Positions 46,336-55,088 of a stretch of DNA of 62,504 bases are shown piece by piece. The DNA comes from Candidatus Syntrophopropionicum ammoniitolerans (GTDB lineage: Bacteria > Bacillota > Desulfotomaculia > Desulfotomaculales > Pelotomaculaceae): assembly GCA_013201395.1 (NCBI GenBank), contig JABMJD010000010.1, forward strand, positions 1-62,504, in the 5' to 3' direction. The position numbers and the translations under genes were made by a program. Under the pieces are notes generated by a model that was not told the origin of the DNA, made no database searches, and saw only the letters and a program-made list of their open reading frames with translations. Position 1 is the first letter of the stretch. Each line of letters starts with the position of its first letter.

Positions 46336-46764
46336 TTACTCCTCATCAGTAGTAATTACTTTGATCATTTTGTCACCCTGTTGGATCTTGTCCACCACTT
46401 CCATTCCCTTGGTAACCCGGCCAAAAACGGTATGTACACCGTCCAGATGGGGAAAGGCATCATAACAGATAAAAAACTGGCTGCCACCCGTGTCCTTGCC
46501 GGCATGAGCCATTGAAAGTGAGCCGCGCAGGTGTTTGTTGGGGTTTATTTCACATTTTATTTTATAACCTGGCCCACCTGTTCCACGACCTTCCGGACAT
46601 CCACCCTGGGCCACAAATCCAGGTATCACTCTGTGAAAAATGAGACCGTCATAGAATCCTTTGTTAATTAAAGATATGAAATTATTCACTGTATTTGGGG
46701 CGTCCTGTGCAAATAATTCAATTTCAATGGTTCCCTTTTCTGTATCTATTACTGCCTTTTTCAA
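46336..46764 (-). CDS. Cyclophilin-type peptidyl-prolyl isomerase
   Basis: A 142-residue minimal cytoplasmic cyclophilin that isomerises Xaa-Pro bonds. The core motifs [27 protein letters not shown] near 44-70, [17 protein letters not shown] near 83-99 and [11 protein letters not shown] near 106 contain the catalytic Arg, Phe, Gln and His residues. Start is TTG at 46764 behind GAGGTG. There is no signal peptide. It is 16 bp after the UPF0173 gene on the same strand and probably co-transcribed with it. Confidence 0.92.
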   Translation of the reverse strand: MKKAVIDTEKGTIEIELFAQDAPNTVNNFISLINKGFYDGLIFHRVIPGFVAQGGCPEGRGTGGPGYKIKCEINPNKHLRGSLSMAHAGKDTGGSQFFICYDAFPHLDGVHTVFGRVTKGMEVVDKIQQGDKMIKVITTDEE

Positions 46765-46780
46765 AGAAACACCTCATCTT

Positions 46781-47467
46781 TTATATTTCCAGGCTCTCAC
46801 CCGGAGCCATGATTGCCACCTTACTTGTGGTATCCTTTTCCACATCTGATTTGAATTTAAAGGGATCCTGTTCGATGAGCGGAAAGGTATTATAATGCAT
46901 AGGTATAACCAAACCCGGCTTGAGCATTTTTACCGCCACGAGGGCATCCTCGGGACCCATTGTGTAATTATCCCCGATGGGGATCATGGCTATATCGATC
47001 TTGTTCAGCCTGCTGATTAGCTCCATATCCCCAAAAAGACCAGTATCGCCACTATGGTAAATGGTTTGGCCGTCTAAATTGAAGACAAAACCACAGGGTG
47101 TCCCCAGGTATTCCAGTGGGCTTTCTTCACCGTATCCGGAACCATGCCAGGCCGGTGTCAGTTTAATTTTTACACCGTCAAAAATATGGCTGCCGCCTAT
47201 ATGCATACCATGGGCATTTACCCCTTTGTTCGAGCAAAAAACAGCCAGTTCATGAACAGAAACGACTGTTCCCCCAGACTGTTTGGCGATTGACAGTGTA
47301 TCACCAAAATGATCCCCATGTCCATGGCTAACCATAATCAAGTCAGCATTTATATCTTCTGGTTTATGTTTTGCTGTTGAGTTACCGGTCAAAAAGGGGT
47401 CAATAACTATCTTTTTACTTCCTTCAATTAAAAAACCAGCGTGACCTAAAAATATTATTTTCACCAC
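46781..47467 (-). CDS. UPF0173 metal-dependent hydrolase (beta-lactamase fold)
   Basis: A 228-residue member of the UPF0173 family of the metallo-beta-lactamase superfamily. The metal motif is SHGHGDHFGDT near 47-57. Further ligands are His in TIYHSGDTGLF near 134 and the C-terminal His in VIPMHYNTFP near 195. The biological substrate is not known for this family. It precedes the cyclophilin gene in a short operon. Confidence 0.9.
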   Translation of the reverse strand: MVKIIFLGHAGFLIEGSKKIVIDPFLTGNSTAKHKPEDINADLIMVSHGHGDHFGDTLSIAKQSGGTVVSVHELAVFCSNKGVNAHGMHIGGSHIFDGVKIKLTPAWHGSGYGEESPLEYLGTPCGFVFNLDGQTIYHSGDTGLFGDMELISRLNKIDIAMIPIGDNYTMGPEDALVAVKMLKPGLVIPMHYNTFPLIEQDPFKFKSDVEKDTTSKVAIMAPGESLEI

Positions 47468-47564
47468 TTCATCTCCTCTCTATATTTTCATATAATCTAT
47501 TATCTCTAAATTATACCCAATAATTATTTACATTTCACTTCTTTTCCATGAATACTTAATAAAA

Positions 47565-47592
47565 CAAAAATTGCGCCACTGGAGACGCAATT
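47565..47592 (-). terminator. Terminator of the MeaB gene
   Basis: AATTGCG / CGCAATT stem, followed on the minus strand by TTTTTGTTTT. 25 nt past the stop. Confidence 0.75.
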
Positions 47593-47616
47593 AGAAAACA
47601 TCAAAACCGTAGTAAA

Positions 47617-48576
47617 TTATACCTTTTTTAAATCTTCAATAACCCAATTAATTATACTTTCTGAAGCAGTATAGGGATCAACCTCCCGCTCTGCCACCTT
47701 CTCCAGCAGATCGTGTACCCGGCCCGGCCTCTCTACCTCTTCTCGGACCAGCTCCTGCCACTGATGGTTTACTATATCCAGTGTTTCACTTTTGGTCCTT
47801 TCTCTACGCCTTTCGCTAAAAAGTCCTTTTTCATTGAGATAGTTGCGGTGGACTTCTATAGCCTCAAGAAGTTCAGCTATTCCTTCACCTTTGTTCAAGT
47901 TGGATGTTGGTTTGACTGGTGGCCGCCATTTTATATGGTCGTCCTGCATATCAAGCATTAAATTTACTTCTAATATAAGCGTGTCCGTACCGGGCATATC
48001 GCATTTATTTATGGCAAAAATATCGGCTATCTCCATTATGCCTGCCTTCATGGATTGAATGCTGTCACCCGCACCAGGGGTCAGTACCACCACAGTAGTA
48101 TCGGCAATGTACATAATATCAAGCTCAGATTGGCCCACACCTACTGTCTCAATAATTACCCAATCCACCCCAAAGGCATCCATTACCTTAACTGCCTCTT
48201 TTGTGGTTTTGGCCAAACCCCCGAGGCTGCCCCTGGTGGCCATACTGCGCACAAAAACTCCATCATCCATAGCATGTTCATTCATGCGGATACGGTCTCC
48301 AAGAAAAGCGCCGCCGGAAAAGGGGCTTGATGGGTCGACCGCTATCACCCCTACTGTTTGATTGCGCTTTCTAATTTCACGTACTACGCTGTCTACAAGA
48401 GAACTTTTTCCCGCACCGGGTGAACCAGTCAAACCTAGTATATAGGCCTGCCCCGTATGTGGATGTAACTTGCGCAGAACATCCTCCTTACCCGGCAGAC
48501 TATCCTCTACCAACGAAATGAGTCTGGCCAACATCCGGTGCTCCCCGTCCCAAAAACCTTGTGGTATTTCCGCCAA
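47617..48576 (-). CDS. meaB: MeaB/ArgK GTPase, methylmalonyl-CoA mutase chaperone
   Basis: A 319-residue G3E-type GTPase that protects and reloads B12-dependent acyl-CoA mutases. G motifs are GLTGSPGAGKSSLVDS near 48-63, the MeaB signature DPSSPFSGGAFLGDRIRM near 96-113, ETVGVGQSELD near 143 and NKCDMPG near 197. No mutase gene lies nearby, which is unusual because meaB commonly adjoins mcm. It supports a methylmalonyl-CoA route (propionate metabolism) in the organism. Own terminator; monocistronic. Confidence 0.92.
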   Translation of the reverse strand: MAEIPQGFWDGEHRMLARLISLVEDSLPGKEDVLRKLHPHTGQAYILGLTGSPGAGKSSLVDSVVREIRKRNQTVGVIAVDPSSPFSGGAFLGDRIRMNEHAMDDGVFVRSMATRGSLGGLAKTTKEAVKVMDAFGVDWVIIETVGVGQSELDIMYIADTTVVVLTPGAGDSIQSMKAGIMEIADIFAINKCDMPGTDTLILEVNLMLDMQDDHIKWRPPVKPTSNLNKGEGIAELLEAIEVHRNYLNEKGLFSERRRERTKSETLDIVNHQWQELVREEVERPGRVHDLLEKVAEREVDPYTASESIINWVIEDLKKV

Positions 48577-48754
48577 AAATACACCCCCCAGAACAAATAA
48601 TTATAACGCACTCTCCAAAAAATTAAAATAAGAGGTCTTTTTTATATATCTTCTTCATAAAACATTATTTTCCTCTATAGTAAATTGGCTTTTGCTAATA
48701 AAAGACATAAATTAAAAAGCTTTATCGCTGTAAAGGGCTGCAAAATTGGACTTA

Positions 48755-49675
48755 TTATTTTAATTCGGTCAAATGTTTTTCCGCAGCAAAGGCAGCAGTA
48801 GCACCATCTGCAACAGCGGTTACTACCTGGCGGAGCAGCTTTTGGCGAACATCTCCGGCAGCAAAAACACCTTTTATTGTGGTTTGCATATTCTCATCCG
48901 TCACTATATAACCCTTCTCATCAGTTTTAACTAGATCCTGTAGCAAAAGCGAATTGGGTTTGTTACCCACATAGATAAACACACCATTGACCTTTAATGT
49001 TTTTTTGCTGCTATCACGTACATCCCTGACCCTGATCCCTTCAACTAACTTCTGGCCCAGTATTTCATCTGCCACACTATGCCAGATAAATTCAATTTTT
49101 GGGTTTTCAAAGGCTCTTTGCTGTAATATTTTTATCGCCCGCAGTTCTCCTCTACGGTGAATCACAAAAACCTTTTCTGCAAATCTGGTCAAAAAAATAG
49201 CCTCTTCTACAGCCGCATCACCACCGCCAATAACGGCTACACTCTTGTTTCGATAAAAGGGCCCATCACAGGTGGCACAGTAAGAAACCCCACGGCCGAT
49301 AAGTTCTTTTTCCCCTGTTACGCCCAGCATCTGGGGCTGCACACCTGAAGCCAATATCACTGCCCGGGTGATGATTTCCCCACTATCAGTTCTTAAGTGA
49401 AATTCTTGATCACCGGTTTCTATTTTTTCTACATGAGCAGACATAATTTGACAGCCGAAACGTTTCGCCTGTTTTTCCATTTGGATCATCAAATCCGGCC
49501 CGCTTACACCTTCACTGAAACCAGGGTAGTTTTCTATCAAATTGGTGCTGATCACAAGACCACCAGGGACGCCACGCTCCAGTATAACTGTATCAATGGA
49601 TGCCCTGGATGCGTATATCCCCGCGGTAAGCCCTGCTGGTCCACCGCCAATGATTACTAGATCTCTTTTATCCAT
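48755..49675 (-). CDS. trxB: Thioredoxin reductase
   Basis: A 306-residue low-molecular-weight thioredoxin reductase. The FAD motif is VIIGGGPAGLTAGIYA, the redox-active pair is YCATCDGPF near 132, the NAD(P)H site is VAVIGGGDAAVEEA near 146 and the C-terminal FAD site is GVFAAGDVRQK near 275. Start ATG 49675 has GGAGGGTG upstream; the frame to 49693 is less likely. Whether the donor is NADPH, NADH or ferredoxin cannot be judged from motifs. Thioredoxin itself is not in the window. Confidence 0.93.
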   Translation of the reverse strand: MDKRDLVIIGGGPAGLTAGIYASRASIDTVILERGVPGGLVISTNLIENYPGFSEGVSGPDLMIQMEKQAKRFGCQIMSAHVEKIETGDQEFHLRTDSGEIITRAVILASGVQPQMLGVTGEKELIGRGVSYCATCDGPFYRNKSVAVIGGGDAAVEEAIFLTRFAEKVFVIHRRGELRAIKILQQRAFENPKIEFIWHSVADEILGQKLVEGIRVRDVRDSSKKTLKVNGVFIYVGNKPNSLLLQDLVKTDEKGYIVTDENMQTTIKGVFAAGDVRQKLLRQVVTAVADGATAAFAAEKHLTELK

Positions 49676-49791
49676 ATTTTCACCCTCCGACAAATATGTC
49701 CTTCAGTTATTATTGCATTCTTCCCTTACTGTTATTAACCAAGAAAGCGAAATGTTTTACCCCTGCCCATTAGCAGCATATAGCCGATAAT

Positions 49792-49833
49792 AAAAAAAGT
49801 CCCTTAAACAGATTTTAAAAATCATGAAGGGCT
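49792..49833 (-). terminator. Terminator of tRNA-Gln
   Basis: AGCCCTT and AAGGGACT arms (one bulge) then TTTTTTTATT on the minus strand, 80 nt past the tRNA. Confidence 0.6.
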
Positions 49834-49912
49834 AGAATCTACAGCAACTACAACCTGTGATGCCACTGCTCCATCCGGTTGACAATACCATAATTTAACA
49901 TACCTATTGATC

Positions 49913-49988
49913 TGGCTGGGGCGGCTGGATTCGAACCAACGAAATGCCGGAGTCAGAGTCCGGTGCCTTACCGCTTGGCGACGCCCCA
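49913..49988 (-). tRNA. tRNA-Gln (CTG anticodon)
   Basis: Acceptor TGGGGCG/CGCCCCA, anticodon arm CCGGA-CTCTGAC-TCCGG with anticodon CTG, T-loop GTTCGAATC, discriminator G, encoded CCA. Confidence 0.93.
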
Positions 49989-50050
49989 GTATTAACATCT
50001 TATGATCTAGCGCTACATCTACCTATCCGGGTACATCGAGCTCTAAATAT

Positions 50051-50695
50051 TTAGTCGCATATATTTTTCAGTATATCTTCCATAACTTTGTCAATATCTT
50101 GATCCCCGTCAATATTCAACAAGAGCCCTTTTGCCCCGTAATAATCGATCAGGGGGTTGGCATTTGCTTCATATATATAAAGGCGGTTATTAACTGCGGT
50201 TTCATTATCATCACTGCGCTGATACAGTTCGCCACCGCAATTGTCGCAGATCCCCTCTGTTTGTGGTTTCTTAAACATTATATGAAAGCTTGCTCCACAA
50301 GAACGGCAAATGCGACGTCCTGTGGTTCGTTCTACCAATTTTTCACGGGGTACCACAATGTTAATAACAGCATTAAGACTGAGCCCAGCCGACTTCAGCA
50401 TTTCATCAAGCTCTTCTGCTTGAACAACATTACGGGGAAACCCGTCCAGCAAAAAACCGCGCACACTATCAGGCTGATAGATTCTCTCTCTCACCATGCC
50501 TACAACCACGTAATCCGGCACCAGCTCACCTTTATCCATATACTCCTTGGCTTTTAACCCCATTTCAGTACCTTTTTTAATAGCAGACCTGAACATGTCA
50601 CCCGTTGAGATATGTATTATGCCCAATTTTTGTACGAGCGCTTCAGCCTGGGTCCCTTTTCCTGCCCCGGGGGGGCCCATAATTAAAAGATTCAC
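50051..50695 (-). CDS. adk: Adenylate kinase (zinc-type)
   Basis: A 214-residue long-form adenylate kinase: 2 ADP to ATP + AMP. P-loop [12 protein letters not shown] at 6-17, [10 protein letters not shown] near 30, [16 protein letters not shown] near 81. The LID contains four Cys (CRSCGASFH...CDNCGG near 129-153) that bind structural zinc, as in many Firmicutes. It is not in a ribosomal-protein/secY operon here, which is its usual place in Firmicutes, so this may be a second or relocated copy. Confidence 0.92.
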   Translation of the reverse strand: MNLLIMGPPGAGKGTQAEALVQKLGIIHISTGDMFRSAIKKGTEMGLKAKEYMDKGELVPDYVVVGMVRERIYQPDSVRGFLLDGFPRNVVQAEELDEMLKSAGLSLNAVINIVVPREKLVERTTGRRICRSCGASFHIMFKKPQTEGICDNCGGELYQRSDDNETAVNNRLYIYEANANPLIDYYGAKGLLLNIDGDQDIDKVMEDILKNICD

Positions 50696-50843
50696 TAGCC
50701 ATCCCTCACAAAATATTTTGATTGTTCTGTAAAACTAAACTAGTTTATTATAACATGTAAACATTTTCTCTAACAGTAAAAGGGACACATCTTGTCAAAA
50801 AAAGCAACATCACATGCAATTTTTTTTAAATTGACACCTGCTT

Positions 50844-50880
50844 TAAAAAAACCCGCGGCTAGAATGTCCCCGCAGGTGGA
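50844..50880 (-). terminator. Terminator of tRNA-Pro(CGG)
   Basis: CCTGCGG / CCGCGGG-type stem followed by seven T residues on the minus strand, 12 nt beyond the CCA end. Confidence 0.75.
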
Positions 50881-50891
50881 ATTGGTATCAA

Positions 50892-50968
50892 TGGTCGGGG
50901 CAACACGACTTGAACGTGCGACCTCACGGTCCCGAACCGTGCGCTCTACCAAACTGAGCTATGCCCCG
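50892..50968 (-). tRNA. tRNA-Pro (CGG anticodon)
   Basis: Acceptor CGGGGCA/TGCCCCG, anticodon arm CACGG-TTCGGGA-CCGTG giving anticodon CGG, discriminator A, encoded CCA. Long variable/T arm GCACG-TTCAAGT-CGTGT. Confidence 0.93.
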
Positions 50969-51111
50969 CCAAACATATATAACGCAAAAATAATTTTGTC
51001 ATAGTCCAATGAAAAAGTCAAGCATTTAAAGCAGTCGGTGTACTTTTAAAGGTTTAAACTAAAAAATGTCGAATGCATATTGTTATTATCGGCATTAAAG
51101 GGGGAAATAGC

Positions 51112-51327
51112 TTGCCTGAATCTCAATCCAGTGTAGCCTCAAGCGTATTTCTAGTCTTGTATATTATTATCTCGTGTAGTGCAGTAATCTGGGTCTATCT
51201 GGACACACGCAGAAAAGGCCGGCCTTTATCAGAAACTATAGGCTGGGCTATCTTTATGACGCCACCCCTATTCCCAATTGCTATTGTGACATATCTTTTT
51301 TTCCGCAAGAAAAATTTTTTTGACTAG
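51112..51327 (+). CDS. Small membrane protein (71 aa), two TM helices
   Basis: From the TTG at 51112 (AAAGGGGG about 7 nt upstream) the product has two hydrophobic helices (about 10-30 and 46-64). They are joined by a positively charged loop (DTRRKGRPLSETIGW), with a KKNFF tail. A longer frame from 51073 has no good site. I do not recognise the family; it looks like the short hypothetical membrane proteins common in Peptococcaceae. No partner gene is evident. Confidence 0.6.
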   Translation: MPESQSSVASSVFLVLYIIISCSAVIWVYLDTRRKGRPLSETIGWAIFMTPPLFPIAIVTYLFFRKKNFFD

Positions 51328-51343
51328 GTAGCCGGAATAATAC

Positions 51344-51515
51344 TATCCCTGGACCTGCCCCTTCACTAAAAGACTACCACCAGTGGCAGTATCATAGCTG
51401 TCCAGGATAACCTTTCCAACCTCTTTGCATATCATATTCAAAAATGGTGTATATTGTCAGGCTGCCGGAATATAATAATTTTAATTACTACCCTCCCAAC
51501 ATCGGCAGCTATGAT
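51344..51515 (+). repeat. Overlapping inverted repeats in leader of the P-loop/Asp23 gene
   Basis: TATCCCTGGAC (51344-51354) pairs with GTCCAGGATA (51400-51409, one bulge), with CTGCC/GGCAG inside. Separately ATCATAGCTG (51391-51400) pairs perfectly with CAGCTATGAT (51506-51515). The two pairings share base 51400 and could compete. GCCGGAATA occurs twice (51332 and 51464). No terminator is obvious. Confidence 0.4.
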
Positions 51516-51576
51516 GCCGGACCCGGATATGTTATGATAAAAATGGAAATAATATTAAATAAGTAGGTGCCATGAC

Positions 51577-52425
51577 TTGCAAACTATAGCTCTGGTTGGG
51601 CCAAGCGGCACTGGCAAAAGCCATCGGGCAGCAGGTATTGCCCATCAGCTTGGGGCCCAGGCAATAATTGACGACGGTCTTTTAATTCAGGGAAACCGCA
51701 TTCTGGCAGGCTCGTCAGCCAAACGACAGCCTACCAGGATAGGGGCAATCAAATCTGCCATCTTCTTGGAAGAGGACAAGGTTAATGAAATAAAAAAAGC
51801 TATTTCTGAACTGGCCCCTGTAAAAATATTGATCCTGGGCACATCTAAAGAAATGGTCCTAAAAATAGCCTCACGGCTTGGATTGCCCCACCCATCTAAA
51901 TTTTTAAATATTGAAGATGTGGCCAGCGAAAAGGAAATTAGGAAGGCGAAGTATATCCGGACACATTTCAGCAAACATGTTATACCGGCCCCAACGCTGG
52001 AGGTTAAGAAGAGCTTCCCCGGCACACTTGTTGACCCATTACAAGTGTTTTTAAAAAAAAGAGGTGCCTCAGGGAAAAAGGACTGGCTGGAACAATCAAT
52101 TATTCGCCCCACATTTACTTTTCACGGCAAATTGTCCATATCTAACCACGCCCTTGAAGCTATTGCCGGCTATGCTGCTAAGTCGATTGATGGAGTAAGC
52201 CAGCCGGGAAAAATAAATATATATGTTGAGCAAGAAGGTATTGTAACAATTGATATTGCACCGGTACTGACTTATGGTTATCCCCTACACATAATAGCTG
52301 CTGAAATTCAAAAAAGAATTATAGTTGCTGTGGAGGAGATGACTGGGCTGCAGGTGCAAATGGTAAATGTTCAGGTAAAAGGGCTAAGCCTGGATAAAAA
52401 ATTCGTTTCTAAGGCGACCGTTTAG
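51577..52425 (+). CDS. P-loop NTPase domain fused to Asp23-like domain
   Basis: A 282-residue protein. The N-terminus has a Walker A (LVGPSGTGKSHRA at 5-17) followed by IIDDGLLIQG and ILGTSKEMV, an adenylate-kinase-like or HprK-like nucleotide fold. Residues about 180-275 resemble the Asp23/alkaline-shock domain (ISNHALEAIAGYAAKSIDGVS, DIAPVLTYGYPLHIIAAEIQKRI, AVEEMTGLQVQMVNVQVKGL). I know Asp23 as a small membrane-associated cell-envelope protein; a fused P-loop domain is unfamiliar. Start TTG 51577; an ATG nearby is out of frame. Single gene with a strong terminator. Confidence 0.8.
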   Translation: MQTIALVGPSGTGKSHRAAGIAHQLGAQAIIDDGLLIQGNRILAGSSAKRQPTRIGAIKSAIFLEEDKVNEIKKAISELAPVKILILGTSKEMVLKIASRLGLPHPSKFLNIEDVASEKEIRKAKYIRTHFSKHVIPAPTLEVKKSFPGTLVDPLQVFLKKRGASGKKDWLEQSIIRPTFTFHGKLSISNHALEAIAGYAAKSIDGVSQPGKINIYVEQEGIVTIDIAPVLTYGYPLHIIAAEIQKRIIVAVEEMTGLQVQMVNVQVKGLSLDKKFVSKATV

Positions 52426-52440
52426 GCCGCCTTTTTTTTT
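52411..52440 (+). terminator. Terminator of the P-loop/Asp23 gene
   Basis: AAGGCG / CGCCTT stem then nine T residues. It overlaps the end of both convergent genes. Confidence 0.8.
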
Positions 52441-53113
52441 AATAACTGGTAGCAAAGACATGGTTGCCAATTGTGGTTATCACCGGCAGTGTCTTGATCC
52501 ACTTGTCAGAGCTAATATTGGGATTATAAAAAAAGAGAGCTCCTTTGCTGGGATCTTCCCCAGACATGGCCTGTAACGCCGCCTGCACTGCCCTTTCATC
52601 AGGTTCCAGATTAATGGAACCATCACCAACAGGGGAAAACTGATAAACACGTTTGTTCTTTTGAAAAACTATATCATGTATAGTTTTAGGAAAATGTGGA
52701 CTGGTCAGCCTGTTTAAAACAACAGCGCCCACTGCCACCTGTCCTTCAAAACTTTCACCCCTGGCCTCAGCGTGGATTACCCGGGCCAGAAGCATAACTT
52801 CCTCTCTAGACATTTTCCCCAGGGTAGTAGCCGCGGCGGGCAACTGCAAGGTTTCACCTGCTAAAATCAAGCTGTTTTTTAATTTATTAGCCTTCATTAG
52901 TTCATCAAGCGCAACATGATACTCTGTGGCAATACTATATAATGTGTCGCCACTTTGCACGGTATATTTCGCCACAGAAGGATCAGTACTGCTTAAATAT
53001 GTGTTTTCTAATGTCTGAGAACATTCACCCCATGCTGTGGCTGTATTTATAATATACACTGCTAATATTAACAATATCGGGGTTAAAATATACCTTCGAA
53101 ATATGTTTTTCAT
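52439..53113 (-). CDS. SleB/CwlJ-type cell-wall hydrolase with LysM
   Basis: A 224-residue exported hydrolase. Residues 1-27 are a signal peptide (RRYILTPILLILAVYIINTATA). A LysM repeat (YTVQSGDTLYSIATEYHVALDELM near 50-74) binds peptidoglycan. The Hydrolase_2 domain of SleB/CwlJ spore-cortex lytic enzymes starts at VIHAEARGESFEGQVAVGAVVLNR near 118, with the catalytic Glu in that motif. I start at ATG 53113, with GGAAAGGAG upstream. It is expected to act in spore germination or cortex lysis; no ypeB partner is adjacent. Confidence 0.87.
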   Translation of the reverse strand: MKNIFRRYILTPILLILAVYIINTATAWGECSQTLENTYLSSTDPSVAKYTVQSGDTLYSIATEYHVALDELMKANKLKNSLILAGETLQLPAAATTLGKMSREEVMLLARVIHAEARGESFEGQVAVGAVVLNRLTSPHFPKTIHDIVFQKNKRVYQFSPVGDGSINLEPDERAVQAALQAMSGEDPSKGALFFYNPNISSDKWIKTLPVITTIGNHVFATSY

Positions 53114-53217
53114 TGTTTTCTCCTTTCCTGATTCCAGAAGGTATTTTTGCTCATAGAAAATGTTTATATACATAAATTTTTATCTTTATGGTGTAGTATC
53201 TGCATATAAAAGAATAA

Positions 53218-53242
53218 AATACCACCCGAAACGGGTGGTATT
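53218..53242 (-). terminator. Terminator of the DnaI-like gene
   Basis: AATACCACCCG-AAA-CGGGTGGTATT, an 11-bp perfect stem with T run, 30 nt past the stop. Confidence 0.8.
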
Positions 53243-53272
53243 TCTTAAAAACATGGCACAGTTACCAGCAAC

Positions 53273-54001
53273 TCAGTAGTCTCTGCGATCCTTTTCTTTT
53301 CGCTGCACAGCTCGGATATCAATATCAACCGTCATACGATAGGGACTGCACATTTCCAGTAGTCTTGATGTGGTTCTTTCCCCCAAATACTCTGTAATTT
53401 CATCCAGTTTAATATTTGTGGTAACAATAACAGGCAGCCTTTCGTTTAGGCGATAGTTGATAATAGAATATATTTTATTTCTGGTCCACTCTGTGTAATT
53501 ATGTGCACCCAAATCATCAAAAACCAGCAGGGGTACCTGTCTGGCAGTGTCCAACAGTTGATACTCGGTAGTCTGCTCCGGTCCCCCACCTGGGCTGTAG
53601 GTAGATCGAATCCTGTCCAACAAGTCGGGCACTTCAACAAATAGCACTAAACACCCATGTTTATTTATTAATTCATTTGCAATACTGCAAGCCAGGTATG
53701 TTTTACCACTTCCCACTTTCCCTGTAAATAACAGCCCATCTGTGCGCGGATCTTTTAAAAATCTTTCAATAAAGTTTTTTGCAGCCTTATGGGCAATTTT
53801 TGCCAGTGCATAACTTGTTAACCCTGTTTCAGGATCTGTAAAATTTTTGGTGTAATATCTAAACTGGAACTTTTCAAACGAACAATTAATAAAGTTTTTC
53901 GGCAGGCTGACATGCCGGTCTTTTTTCACACAACTGCAGGGTACAGCCGTTTCGTTATTAAGAATAATAATGCCCCGATCTCCACAAATTTTACAGGTCA
54001 C
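53273..54001 (-). CDS. DnaC/DnaI-type helicase loader ATPase
   Basis: A 242-residue AAA+ protein of the DnaC/IstB/DnaI group that loads replicative helicase. An N-terminal zinc-ribbon-like segment (CKICGDRG...CSCVK) occurs at residues 3-25. Walker A is FTGKVGSGKTYLACSIANE near 94, Walker B is VFDDLGAHN near 157 and sensor 1 is IVTTNIKLDE near 187. It is 57 bp downstream of a dnaD-like gene on the same strand, so the pair is probably a primosome operon rather than an IS21 istB (no transposase is near). Confidence 0.88.
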   Translation of the reverse strand: MTCKICGDRGIIILNNETAVPCSCVKKDRHVSLPKNFINCSFEKFQFRYYTKNFTDPETGLTSYALAKIAHKAAKNFIERFLKDPRTDGLLFTGKVGSGKTYLACSIANELINKHGCLVLFVEVPDLLDRIRSTYSPGGGPEQTTEYQLLDTARQVPLLVFDDLGAHNYTEWTRNKIYSIINYRLNERLPVIVTTNIKLDEITEYLGERTTSRLLEMCSPYRMTVDIDIRAVQRKEKDRRDY

Positions 54002-54058
54002 ACTAGTAATACCTACCTTTCCCCAAATGATCGCTGCCGGTGCGGCAAATATATATTA

Positions 54059-54880
54059 TTATGTTTTATTGTAAAGCGATCTAATAAAAGCCTTTTCCTT
54101 GGATTCCTTTTCTTTACCCACGGTGTTTCCCGGCCCACTGCGCTGATATTTTCGCACCCCGGCGGCAGAACGGCGTTTCAGAAAATCCTTGTCGTGTTCA
54201 GCTATTTCATCAAGGGTTTGCAGGTTATTTTTTTTCCATTCCATTAAGATACTATTAATATATTTAAAATTGTGTTTACCTCTTAGTACTGCCCTTTTTA
54301 AAGCCTCCATCACCAGCAGTGGAGCTGCTTCCCTGGACCATAGAACAATCTGATCCACCTCAATAGGGGAAAGGGGCCGGCCAAACTCTTTTTCAAAAGT
54401 AGAAATCAATTCCGTTGGTGGATCAAATTTATTATCTGCGGCCACCTTTATCAGGTCTTCAGATTTCATAATTTCTTCGGCTCTAATGGTAGCCCACACG
54501 TCCGAAACCCTTAAAAAAAGTGGTTCATAATCATACCCCTGAAATATCACATTGTTTTCCTGATCATAGAATTCACTAACCGAAACAATATCTTTTTCCA
54601 GTAGCTCAGCCAGTTCTTTTTTTATTTTTGACGGATTTGCCTCCATCACTGTTGCGATATCCTCAGGCGTGGGACAATAATTCTTTTCCTCTATTTTAAA
54701 TCTAATTAAATGGACTAGAAGCATCATTTGAAAATCAGTAATACCCATACGGCTATATATCTTAATCAGCAAACTGGGAACAAAGGTAATCCCCTCCAGC
54801 ACCAGATCTGCACCAAAAGTTGCAGTTATGTTAACCTTTTGATCACATTTAATAATGTTTTCACGCAAATTTCTAAACAT
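54059..54880 (-). CDS. DnaD-like replication initiation protein
   Basis: A 273-residue DnaD-family protein. An N-terminal winged-helix domain (GITDFQMMLLVHLIRFK near 45; PTPEDIATVMEANPSKIKKELAELLEKD near 72-99) is followed by the DnaB_2/DDBH2 helical domain (GRPLSPIEVDQIVLWSREAAPLLVMEALKRAV; KYINSILMEWKKNNLQTLDE near 215-235). In Bacillus DnaD works with DnaI/DnaB at origin and restart sites. The adjacent DnaI-like ATPase supports that role here. Confidence 0.87.
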   Translation of the reverse strand: MFRNLRENIIKCDQKVNITATFGADLVLEGITFVPSLLIKIYSRMGITDFQMMLLVHLIRFKIEEKNYCPTPEDIATVMEANPSKIKKELAELLEKDIVSVSEFYDQENNVIFQGYDYEPLFLRVSDVWATIRAEEIMKSEDLIKVAADNKFDPPTELISTFEKEFGRPLSPIEVDQIVLWSREAAPLLVMEALKRAVLRGKHNFKYINSILMEWKKNNLQTLDEIAEHDKDFLKRRSAAGVRKYQRSGPGNTVGKEKESKEKAFIRSLYNKT

Positions 54881-55024
54881 TTAATCCTGCCTCATCCTTT
54901 TATCATACTGTATTTAACGTCATTACTGCTATTTGTTACTCGATTTAATTGGTAAAAATAACGGTAGGAGCCTATGATAAACAATAATTCAACCTTATCC
55001 CTCCTTCTTCCTGCCCGCCGTTAA

Positions 55025-55049
55025 AAACAAAAATGGCCTTGACGGCCAT
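55025..55049 (-). terminator. Terminator of pckA
   Basis: ATGGCC-GTCAA-GGCCAT followed by TTTTTGTTTTT on the minus strand, 40 nt beyond the stop. Confidence 0.75.
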
Positions 55050-55088
55050 GCAATGTTAAGAAACGATGTTTTTCTTTATATATCAAAG

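Noticed and set aside
50770-51004. Open frames overlapping tRNA-Pro on both strands
   Set aside because: They are read-through of a tRNA gene with its CCA end and terminator.
53273-54001. IstB transposition helper of IS21
   Set aside because: No istA transposase or inverted repeats; the adjacent dnaD-like gene points to a DnaI-type loader.
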